12,747 bases of DNA from Enterosoma sp964427595. GTDB taxonomy: Bacteria; Bacillota_I; Bacilli_A; RFN20; CAG-288. Positions 6,428 to 12,747 of the stretch are shown here, one piece after another. A program made the position numbers and the translations under genes. The first letter of the stretch is position 1. Each line of letters starts with the position of its first letter. The stretch spans positions 1-12,747 of the forward strand of contig CAYRUQ010000028.1 in the NCBI GenBank assembly GCA_964427595.1, read 5' to 3'. The notes below the pieces were generated by a model. That model did not search any database. It was not told the DNA's origin and saw nothing but the letters and a program-made list of their open reading frames with translations.

Positions 6428-6457
6428 TTGACCATAAGTTTGATTTTCATTTACAAT
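6428..6457 (+). promoter_or_regulatory. Sigma-A type promoter of the glycosyltransferase gene
   Basis: TTGACC (6428-6433), an 18-base spacer and TACAAT (6452-6457). The predicted start of transcription is about 6464, giving a leader of roughly 20 bases. The only Shine-Dalgarno candidate is a short GGGAT at 6471-6475, seven bases before the ATG, so translation initiation may be modest. Confidence 0.6.
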
Positions 6458-6482
6458 ATATTTAATTCACGGGATAACAATT

Positions 6483-7493
6483 ATGAAACTGATTTCTTTT
6501 GCTGTCTGTTGTTACAATTCAGAGAAGTATATGTCAAAATGCATCGAATCCCTTCTTAAAGGCGGAGATGATGTTGAGATTATCATCGTCGATGATGGTT
6601 CTAAAGATGGAACCGGAAAGATCGCTGATGATTATTTAGAACAATATCCATCTATCATCAAAGTCATTCATCAAGAAAACCAAGGACATGGTGGCGGTGT
6701 TCAAAACTCACTTGCTCTTGCGACCGGAAAGTACTTTAAAGTCGTCGATTCTGATGATTGGGTTAATGAAGATGCATATCAGAAATTCTTAGAAGCCTTA
6801 AGAAACGATCAGGATGATGTTGATTTATACATCACTGATTATGTTTATTGTGTCAAAGGAGAAGAAACTGAAGTCATCTCTTATAAGAGCAACTTCCCCG
6901 AAAACAAAGTCACTAGTTTCAGCAAGATGAAACCTCTCAATCTCCATAAGTATTTAACTATCCACTCTTGCGCACATAAAACCGAGCTTTTAAAGTCTCT
7001 CAATTTAGAGATTCCAAAGAAGACTTTCTATGATGATAACTATTTGATTTACATGCCTCTTGCTCATATCAAAAAGGTCAAATATCTCAATCTTCCTTTA
7101 TATGACTACTACATCGGAAGACCGGATCAATCCGTCCAAAAACAAGTCGCTATCTCTAGATATAAAGACTATGTCAAAATCGCCAAGATCACTTTTCCGA
7201 AATATAAACTCAGAGATTATAGGAAAGACAGAAAACTCTTCCGTCTTTTAGTCCATCAGTATCGAATCATCTTAGCGGAAGCTCTGATTCATATGAGACA
7301 AGCTAAAGGAAAAGAAGCTAAAGCTGATTTTAAGGAATTCAAGAAATATCTGAAATCCATCGATAAGAAACAGTATCATTACTTCCGCTATATCGATCCT
7401 AGCGCTAGCCTCCTTTTCTTACCCGGTTTCTTAGGTGTATTCAGTGCAAAAGCTCTTTATGCTATTTCTCACATGATCGTTCCGTTTAACTGA
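6483..7493 (+). CDS. Family 2 glycosyltransferase
   Basis: A GT-A fold glycosyltransferase that should transfer a sugar from a nucleotide-sugar donor to a glycan or lipid acceptor. Seen: an N-terminal beta strand ISFAVCCYNSEKY (4-16), VDDGSKDGT (36-44) for nucleotide binding, ENQGHGGGVQNSLALATGKY (65-84), and the metal-binding D-x-D in VVDSDDW (87-93). About 200 residues follow with a basic, helical C-terminal half. The last segment (about residues 312-336) is hydrophobic and may touch the membrane, but no clear transmembrane helix or signal peptide is present. At 336 residues it is usual for bacterial capsule, teichoic-acid or exopolysaccharide GT2 enzymes. It stands alone between its own promoter and a strong terminator, so its pathway cannot be read from neighbours. 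Donor and acceptor are unknown. The overlapping ORF opening at 6377 starts in the tRNA-Arg CCA end and is not a gene. Confidence 0.92.
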   Translation: MKLISFAVCCYNSEKYMSKCIESLLKGGDDVEIIIVDDGSKDGTGKIADDYLEQYPSIIKVIHQENQGHGGGVQNSLALATGKYFKVVDSDDWVNEDAYQKFLEALRNDQDDVDLYITDYVYCVKGEETEVISYKSNFPENKVTSFSKMKPLNLHKYLTIHSCAHKTELLKSLNLEIPKKTFYDDNYLIYMPLAHIKKVKYLNLPLYDYYIGRPDQSVQKQVAISRYKDYVKIAKITFPKYKLRDYRKDRKLFRLLVHQYRIILAEALIHMRQAKGKEAKADFKEFKKYLKSIDKKQYHYFRYIDPSASLLFLPGFLGVFSAKALYAISHMIVPFN

Positions 7494-7548
7494 TTAAACC
7501 TTAAGTATCAAACTTAAAATTGTTAATAACAACTTCTAAAACAAGGAT

Positions 7549-7577
7549 AGAGTGTGAATGATTCACACTCTGTTTTT
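7549..7577 (+). terminator. Terminator after the glycosyltransferase gene
   Basis: AGAGTGTGAAT (7549-7559) is a perfect inverse of ATTCACACTCT (7561-7571), followed by GTTTTT. In RNA this gives a stem of nine or more pairs with a small loop. It lies 55 bases after the stop codon. Confidence 0.88.
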
Positions 7578-7684
7578 GTTGTGGAGGATAACTAATTTAA
7601 GAAGCGATAGATTTCTTCTGTGAATAAAGAAAGTCTTTCCAGTTACTTAATCTCTTGTTTAACAATCTCGACTTAATAGATTGA
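7578..7684. other. Non-coding stretch with no recognised element
   Basis: This is the first part of the leader region between the glycosyltransferase terminator and the glycosidase operon operators. It is AT-rich. It has an isolated GGAGG-like run near 7582-7587 that is followed by stops rather than an open frame, and a small AAGAA/TTCTT inverted pair near 7610-7618. I see no gene, RNA or convincing repeat in it. Confidence 0.5.
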
Positions 7685-7696
7685 AAAATCGATTTT
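7685..7696. promoter_or_regulatory. Palindrome AAAATCGATTTT, possible LacI-family operator
   Basis: A perfect 12-bp palindrome with central CG, the usual symmetry of LacI/GalR-family operators. Its centre is 35 bp from the cre-like palindrome downstream. AT-rich palindromes arise by chance in such DNA, so this is only suggestive. Confidence 0.3.
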
Positions 7697-7718
7697 CATT
7701 CATAAAAACTCAAAAAAT

Positions 7719-7732
7719 TAAAAGCGCTTTCG
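7719..7732. promoter_or_regulatory. cre-like operator (CcpA / LacI family)
   Basis: TAAAAGCGCTTTCG matches the catabolite-responsive element TGAAAGCGCTTTCA at 12 of 14 positions, with the perfect core AAAGCGCTTT at 7721-7730. It is centred about 30 bases before the predicted start of transcription of the GH3-GH2 operon, where a bound repressor would block RNA polymerase. Carbon catabolite repression of a glycosidase operon fits well. A dedicated LacI-type regulator could use the same site. Confidence 0.65.
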
Positions 7733-7744
7733 CATAATATTAGA

Positions 7745-7750
7745 TATAAT
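7745..7750 (+). promoter_or_regulatory. -10 box of the GH3-GH2 operon promoter
   Basis: A consensus TATAAT lies 60 bases before the GH3 start codon. The place where a -35 would fall (7722-7727) is inside the cre-like palindrome and is not a good -35 sequence, so the promoter may be weak or activator-dependent. Predicted transcription start is about 7757. Confidence 0.5.
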
Positions 7751-7810
7751 TAAAGCTAGCAATTAAAAATTACATTTTTAAGGGTGCATTCATTAAAGAA
7801 AGGGTAACAA

Positions 7811-10258
7811 ATGAAACACGAAGAATTGATCAAGCAGATGACGCTCGAAGAAAAAGCTAGCCTCATGTCAGGTAAGACGGTCTGGGAGACAAAAGATATT
7901 GAAAGATTAAATCTCCGCTCAGCTTTTCTCTCTGATGGTCCTTCAGGCATCAGAAAACAATTAGGAGCTTCTGATCAGTTGGGCCTTAATGAATCTGTCA
8001 AAGCTACTTGCTTCCCTGCTCCTGTCAACATCGCTAGTTCCTTCAGTCGTAAGACAGCTGAATCTATCGGTGCTGCATTAGCAAGAGAAGCTAAGGCTTT
8101 AAATGTCAACATGGTCTTAGCACCTGGTATGAACATCAAGAGAAATCCTCTTTGTGGACGTTCTTTCGAGTATTTCTCTGAAGATCCCTTCTTAGCCGGT
8201 AATATCGCTGGTGGTTATGTCGATGGTCTCCAATTAAATGGAGTCGGCGCTTGTGTCAAACACTTCGTCATGAACAACCAGGAATTAAGAAGAATGCAAA
8301 ACGACTCTATCGCTGATGAAAGAGCAGTGAGAGAGATTTACATGACTAACTTCGAAATCGCCATCACTGAACATAATCCTTATGGTGTGATGAGCGCCTA
8401 TAACATGATCAACGGCTATTTTGCTAATGAACATAAAGAGATCTTAGTCGACATCCTAAGAGATGAATGGAATTATGAAGGTTGTGTCATCACTGACTGG
8501 GGAGGAAATAACGATAGAGTAGAAGCACTCAAGTGCTACTCCTCTCTTGAGATGCCCTCCACTGCTGAGATCACTAATCGTGAAATCATAAAAGCTATCA
8601 ACGAAAAGAAAGTTGATGAAGCTTATCTTGATCAATCAGTCGATTATCTTCTCACACTCGTTGATAGAATCGTCCCTGAGACAGCTAAAGAGATCACTGC
8701 TATCGACCAAGAAGCCGGTGATGAAGTCTCCTTAAATGCTGCTAGAGAGAGTTTCGTCCTTCTTAAGAATGATGAAGACATCTTACCTTTAAGACCGAAG
8801 ACTCGTGTCGCTGTCATCGGTGACTTCGCTGAGACTCCACGTTTCCAAGGTGCTGGTTCCTCTAAAGTCAACATCTATAAACTCGTCTCTCTCCTCGATG
8901 CTTTAAAAGAAGAGAAAGAGATTGAAGTCGTCGCTTATGAACAAGGCTTTAAACGCTATGGAGGAAGCTCAGCTAAGCTTTTAAGAAAAGCCAAGAAGTT
9001 AGCTTCCAAAGCCGAAGTCGTCCTTCTCTCTTTAGGACTTGATGAATATTCAGAAGTTGAAGGTCTTGATAGAACCACCTTCTCTCTTCCTAACAATCAA
9101 CTCCGTTTAATCAAAGAGCTCAGTACTGTCAATCCTAATATCGTCACTATCTTAGCTTGCGGATGTTCTGTTGATACCAGAATCATCAACAAGTATTCCA
9201 AAGCTATTCTCTATACCGGTCTTTGCGGTCAATCCGGACAGAAAGCTGTCGTTGAGATCTTGACGGGTAAACTCAATCCTTCTGGACACTTATCAGAGAC
9301 CTGGCCACTTCGTTATGAAGATGTCCCTTCCGCTAACTACTTCCCTGGAAAAGAAGCTACTGCTGAATATAGAGAGAGCATCTTCGTCGGTTATCGCTAT
9401 TACACCACCGCTGAAAAAGAAGTCGCTTATCCCTTCGGTTATGGTCTTTCTTACACCACCTTCAAGTATTTAGATCTAATAGTCAATCACACCGGTGTCA
9501 CCTTCAAGATCACGAATGTCGGTGAGAGAGCTGGTAAAGCTGTTCCTCAGCTTTACATCTCTCTTCCTGAAAGCAAGATCTTCCGTGCTAAAGTCGAGCT
9601 CAAAGGCTTTGATAAAGTCGAGCTTGAATCAGGAGAGACTAAACAAGTCACTATCCCCTTCGATTACAGAACTTTCCGTTATTACAACGTCGCTACTAAG
9701 AAGTTTGAAATCGAAGGTGGCAAGTACAAAGTCTTGATCGGAAGTGATGCTCTCACTTATCACTTAGAAGGCTCAATCGAGATTGAAGCAACCACTGATA
9801 TCAATCCTTATGAAGGAAAGGATTTAAGTCACTATCAAAACGCCGATATCACTAATGTACCTGATAGTGAGTTTGAGACACTTCTTGGCCGTCCTATTCC
9901 TACTGCGACCTTTAATAGAAATGCAAAAGGTAGAATCATCATCACCACTAACACCACATTCAGAGATTTAGTTGATGCACCTGGAAGATTCGGTCGTTTC
10001 GTCGGCAAAGCTATCCGCTATGCTATCAACTTCCTCAATTTCTGCGGAGCTAGACAGACCGCTAACTCTTTAGTGCAAGGTGTTTATAACCAGACGATCA
10101 AGACCTTATCAAGAATGACTAACGGCTTATTTGACTGGGAACAGCTTTTAGGCTTAGTCGATATGTTCAACGGTCAATTTATCAAGGGCTATTCTCGCTT
10201 TAAACAAGCGACTAAAGCATATAAGAAGTTCAAAAAAGAGCAAAAGGCAAAGAAATGA
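7811..10258 (+). CDS. Glycoside hydrolase family 3, beta-glucosidase-type
   Basis: A retaining exo-acting glycosidase, probably a beta-glucosidase or beta-xylosidase. The (alpha/beta)8 domain (1-285) contains SDGPSG (41-46), the substrate-binding stretch from K110 to P126 with GRSFEYFSEDP, KHF (150-152) and NNQE (155-158). VITDWG (226-231) carries the predicted nucleophile D229. The alpha/beta sandwich domain (310-545) has SFVLLKN, AVIGDFA and YSEVEGLDRTTFSLPNNQ (413-430), which should hold the acid/base Glu. PFGYGLSYTTF (541-551) leads into a fibronectin III-like domain (575-650). A helical, strongly basic tail (about 665-815), ending in many Lys, follows; I recall similar tails on other cytoplasmic Firmicutes GH3 enzymes. 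There is no signal peptide, so it acts in the cytoplasm on imported oligosaccharides. AAAGAAAGGG lies just before the ATG. It is the first gene of an operon with the GH2 gene. The family is certain; the sugar is not. Confidence 0.95.
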   Translation: MKHEELIKQMTLEEKASLMSGKTVWETKDIERLNLRSAFLSDGPSGIRKQLGASDQLGLNESVKATCFPAPVNIASSFSRKTAESIGAALAREAKALNVNMVLAPGMNIKRNPLCGRSFEYFSEDPFLAGNIAGGYVDGLQLNGVGACVKHFVMNNQELRRMQNDSIADERAVREIYMTNFEIAITEHNPYGVMSAYNMINGYFANEHKEILVDILRDEWNYEGCVITDWGGNNDRVEALKCYSSLEMPSTAEITNREIIKAINEKKVDEAYLDQSVDYLLTLVDRIVPETAKEITAIDQEAGDEVSLNAARESFVLLKNDEDILPLRPKTRVAVIGDFAETPRFQGAGSSKVNIYKLVSLLDALKEEKEIEVVAYEQGFKRYGGSSAKLLRKAKKLASKAEVVLLSLGLDEYSEVEGLDRTTFSLPNNQLRLIKELSTVNPNIVTILACGCSVDTRIINKYSKAILYTGLCGQSGQKAVVEILTGKLNPSGHLSETWPLRYEDVPSANYFPGKEATAEYRESIFVGYRYYTTAEKEVAYPFGYGLSYTTFKYLDLIVNHTGVTFKITNVGERAGKAVPQLYISLPESKIFRAKVELKGFDKVELESGETKQVTIPFDYRTFRYYNVATKKFEIEGGKYKVLIGSDALTYHLEGSIEIEATTDINPYEGKDLSHYQNADITNVPDSEFETLLGRPIPTATFNRNAKGRIIITTNTTFRDLVDAPGRFGRFVGKAIRYAINFLNFCGARQTANSLVQGVYNQTIKTLSRMTNGLFDWEQLLGLVDMFNGQFIKGYSRFKQATKAYKKFKKEQKAKK

Positions 10259-10271
10259 TTAGGAGGAAATT

Positions 10272-12608
10272 ATGAGACAGACAATCAGCTTTGATTGGAG
10301 ATTTTTGCCGGAAGAAGAACTTGATTTTTCTAAAGCTTATGAAAAAGGAGAAAGAATTGACATTCCTCATGCCGCTAAGGTTGAACCGGTCAACTGCTTC
10401 TCCGAAAAAAGCTATCAGTTCATCTCTACTTACACTAAAAAAATCACGATAAATAAGAAAGAAAACGAACGCTTATTCCTCGATTTTGATGCCGCTATGG
10501 CTACCATTCACCTCTTCTTCAACGGCGTCGACTTAGGGACGAAAGTCTCCGCTTATGTCAAAGCTAGCTTTGAGATCACCTCTTTAGCTAAAGAAGGAGA
10601 AAATGTGATCCTCGCTATAGTTGATTCAAGCGAGAACAAAGAGATCCCTCCCTTTGGTAAAGCGATCGATTATCTCACCTTTTCTGGCATCTATAGACCT
10701 GTTTACTTAGTCTCCCATCCGACGACTTATATCGAAAACCTTAAAGTCCACGCTGACATGAAAGGTCATCTTTCTATCAAAGCTGAAGTCATCGGTGATG
10801 ATAACTATACGATCACCTACTCTCTTTATGACGGAGATACTTTAGTCAAAGAATTTGAAGAGACGGAAATTGACATCGAAGACGTCCATTTATGGTCGGA
10901 TGTTGATCCTCATCTCTACACTCTTAAAGCCGTCTTAAAGACTGAAAGCGGAGAAGACTACTATCAGACGAGAATCGGTTTTAGAGATGCTAAATTCAAG
11001 AGAGATGGATTCTATCTCAACGGAAAGAAGATCAAACTCTTAGGTTTAAATAGACATCAGACTTATCCTTATGTCGGACCGGCGATGCCGAAATCTGCTC
11101 AAGTCTTAGATGCGAAAGTCATCAAAGAATACGGATCAAACTATGTGAGAACTTCTCACTATCCCCAATCGGAAGACTTCTTAAATGCTTGTGATGAACT
11201 CGGTCTTTTAGTTCAAGATGAGATTCCCGGATGGCAATACACTGGTAAAGACAAACCTTGGAGAGATAACTTCCTTCACTTCATCTCGTCGATGGTCGAT
11301 AAAGAATACAACCATCCTTCATTAGTCCTTTATGGAATCAGAATCGATGAAGGTCAAGATGATGATGAACTCTATAAAGAAGCTTTAAAGATCGTCAAAG
11401 AGAAAGATAAAGTCAGACAGACAACCGGTGTCAGAAACTTCAAAACTTCTAATCCTCTTGAAGATGTCTACTCCTTCAATGACTTCTCTCATAGATGGCC
11501 TGATCATGGTTTAGATAACCCTAAATCAGTCAAGTCAGCTAGAAAAGGAAAGAAACCCTATATCGTCTCTGAGCATAACGGACATATGTTCCCCACCAAA
11601 GCTGATGATAACCAAGCTAAGAGACTTCAACATGCTTATAACCACATGTTAGTCATGGAAGATTTCTATAAGTATGAAGATATCGCAGCCCTGATCGGCT
11701 GGTGTGCATTTGATTACAACACCCATTCCGATTTCGGTTCTGGTGATCAAGTTTGTTATCACGGTGTCTTCGATATTTACAGAAATCCTAAGATCGCCGC
11801 TTACGCTTATCAATCACAAAGAGATGATAAAGTGGTGATGCAAGTCGCTCATGAACTTATCCCTGGTGATACTGATCAGGCATTGATCAAAAACATAGTC
11901 TTATTCACCAATGTCGACTATGTCAAATTCTATAGAGGTGACTCTTTGATCGGTACTTTCAATCCTGATAAGAAGAGATTCCCTCATGTCACACATCCTC
12001 CTATCGTCCTTGATAACTTGATCGGTGAACTTCTCGTTCAAGAAGGGCTCAGTAAGAAAGACGCTTTGAAAGTCGGTAAAGTCTTATCCTTAGCCGGTGC
12101 AGAAGGCTTCACTATCAAGAAGAGAAAAGTCGTCCCTTATATCCCGGTCGTCTTAAAGAACATGATTACCGGAAAACTCTCCGTTAAAAAGATCGTCGAT
12201 ATCTTCTTCAAGTACATGTTAGTCTGGGGTGAGAAAGCTAGCGAGTATAAGATTGAAGGATACAAGAATAAACAATTAGTCGCTACTCAGATCTTAGGTT
12301 CACCTTCTGTTTATCACTACGAATACGATGTCTCTTCTGATACTATCATCAACGCTGATAGCTATGATGTCGTCAAGATCGATGTCAAACTGATTGATAA
12401 CTACAATCAAGTCGCTACTTACGCAAAGAGAGCTATCTCTATCTCTACCACCGGCCCTATTGAAGTGATCGGTCCTACTCTCCTTCCTTTAACCGGAGGT
12501 ATGATCTCCTTCTATGTCAGATCTAAACAAATAGAAGCTGAAACTATAGCTACTGTCACGATAAAAACTGACCTAGAAGAGAAGGAAATCAAGCTTATAG
12601 TCAAGTAA
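10272..12608 (+). CDS. Glycoside hydrolase family 2, beta-galactosidase-type
   Basis: A GH2 enzyme with the usual order: sugar-binding jelly-roll (about 1-150, with FSGIYRPVYL at 137-146), immunoglobulin-like domain (150-240), TIM barrel (about 245-515), then beta domains. The barrel shows LLGLNRHQ (256-263), VRTSHYPQSEDFLNACDELG (292-311) and QDEIPGW (315-321). NHPSLVLYGIRIDEG (347-361) contains the predicted acid/base E360. PYIVSEHNGH (429-438) contains the predicted nucleophile E434. The residue before E360 is Asp, where clan GH-A enzymes nearly always have Asn. Residues about 578-655 form a helical insertion that I believe recurs in cytoplasmic Firmicutes relatives. There is no signal peptide. 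A perfect AGGAGG (10261-10266) lies five bases before the ATG, 13 bases after the GH3 stop, so the two form an operon. It could be a beta-galactosidase, beta-glucuronidase-like or other beta-glycosidase; specificity cannot be read from sequence. Confidence 0.93.
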   Translation: MRQTISFDWRFLPEEELDFSKAYEKGERIDIPHAAKVEPVNCFSEKSYQFISTYTKKITINKKENERLFLDFDAAMATIHLFFNGVDLGTKVSAYVKASFEITSLAKEGENVILAIVDSSENKEIPPFGKAIDYLTFSGIYRPVYLVSHPTTYIENLKVHADMKGHLSIKAEVIGDDNYTITYSLYDGDTLVKEFEETEIDIEDVHLWSDVDPHLYTLKAVLKTESGEDYYQTRIGFRDAKFKRDGFYLNGKKIKLLGLNRHQTYPYVGPAMPKSAQVLDAKVIKEYGSNYVRTSHYPQSEDFLNACDELGLLVQDEIPGWQYTGKDKPWRDNFLHFISSMVDKEYNHPSLVLYGIRIDEGQDDDELYKEALKIVKEKDKVRQTTGVRNFKTSNPLEDVYSFNDFSHRWPDHGLDNPKSVKSARKGKKPYIVSEHNGHMFPTKADDNQAKRLQHAYNHMLVMEDFYKYEDIAALIGWCAFDYNTHSDFGSGDQVCYHGVFDIYRNPKIAAYAYQSQRDDKVVMQVAHELIPGDTDQALIKNIVLFTNVDYVKFYRGDSLIGTFNPDKKRFPHVTHPPIVLDNLIGELLVQEGLSKKDALKVGKVLSLAGAEGFTIKKRKVVPYIPVVLKNMITGKLSVKKIVDIFFKYMLVWGEKASEYKIEGYKNKQLVATQILGSPSVYHYEYDVSSDTIINADSYDVVKIDVKLIDNYNQVATYAKRAISISTTGPIEVIGPTLLPLTGGMISFYVRSKQIEAETIATVTIKTDLEEKEIKLIVK

Positions 12609-12615
12609 AAAGTCA

Positions 12616-12646
12616 GGCCCTGGCATCTTGAATACCAGGGCCTTTT
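12616..12646 (+). terminator. Terminator of the GH3-GH2 operon
   Basis: GGCCCTGG (12616-12623) pairs perfectly with CCAGGGCC (12635-12642) around an 11-base loop, followed by TTTTCTT. It begins seven bases after the GH2 stop codon. The loop includes TTGAAT, which also serves as a likely -35 box for the tRNA-Pro promoter. Confidence 0.92.
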
Positions 12647-12656
12647 CTTCTAAAAT
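12628..12656 (+). promoter_or_regulatory. tRNA-Pro promoter overlapping the terminator
   Basis: TTGAAT (12628-12633), exactly 17 bases, then TAAAAT (12651-12656). Transcription would start about 12663, four bases before the mature tRNA. The -35 lies in the loop of the operon terminator, and the spacer covers its 3' arm and T-run. Confidence 0.6.
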
Positions 12657-12666
12657 ATTTCAGTTT

Positions 12667-12743
12667 CGGGACATAGCGCAGCTTGGTAGCGCACTTGCCT
12701 TGGGCGCAAGGGGCCATGAGTTCAAATCTCATTGTCCCGACCA
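12667..12743 (+). tRNA. tRNA-Pro (anticodon TGG)
   Basis: Acceptor CGGGACA (12667-12673) pairs with TGTCCCG (12733-12739). Anticodon stem CTTGC/GCAAG surrounds loop CTTGGGC, giving TGG, which reads proline codons. T loop TTCAAAT, discriminator A12740 and an encoded CCA (12741-12743). The window ends four bases later, so any following tRNAs would be outside it. Confidence 0.95.
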
Positions 12744-12747
12744 TATT

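Noticed and set aside
6461..6482. GGATAACAATT before the glycosyltransferase ATG resembles half of the E. coli lac operator
   Set aside because: The other half-site is missing and the organism is a distant Gram-positive; an 11-base match in AT-rich DNA is best treated as chance.
6377..6559. 60-codon ORF starting at the tRNA-Arg CCA end
   Set aside because: It begins inside a tRNA, runs through a strong terminator and overlaps the glycosyltransferase in another frame, with no ribosome site.

Overview
The window reads as chromosomal DNA from a low-GC, AT-leaning Bacillota (Firmicutes) bacterium that uses the standard code: TGG for Trp, TGA, TAA and TAG as stops, and strong AGGAGG-type ribosome sites. 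The gene content (DUF4143 ATPase, cytoplasmic GH3 and GH2 glycosidases, a CcpA/LacI-type operator) suits a fermentative gut lineage such as Erysipelotrichales or a relative. That placement is inference, because no rRNA or other marker gene is present.

The left part (about 1-5800) is transcribed leftwards. It holds, in transcription order, a GNAT acetyltransferase-nucleoside phosphorylase fusion (5776-4529), a 999-residue Upf1-like SF1 helicase with a WYL-like N-terminus and a PD-(D/E)XK/DUF2726-like nuclease C-terminus (4527-1528), and a separately promoted AAA/DUF4143 ATPase (1376-66). The first two genes are one base apart and probably translationally coupled. The ATPase promoter is flanked by two copies of a 32-bp inverted repeat. 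This block is the accessory part of the window and the best candidate for an uncharacterised defence or DNA-processing module.

The right part (5800-12747) is transcribed rightwards. It starts with a MIF/tautomerase-like gene sharing a palindromic -10 region with the phosphorylase fusion. Next come tRNA-Cys and tRNA-Arg in one short unit with a strong terminator, then a single-gene unit for a family 2 glycosyltransferase with its own promoter and terminator.

A two-gene operon follows: a GH3 beta-glucosidase-type enzyme and a GH2 beta-galactosidase-type enzyme. It lies behind a leader with a near-consensus cre palindrome and a second central-CG palindrome, which suggests catabolite or LacI-family control. 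Both glycosidases lack signal peptides, so they should act on imported oligosaccharides. No transporter gene is in the window. The operon terminator carries the -35 box of the following tRNA-Pro promoter in its loop.
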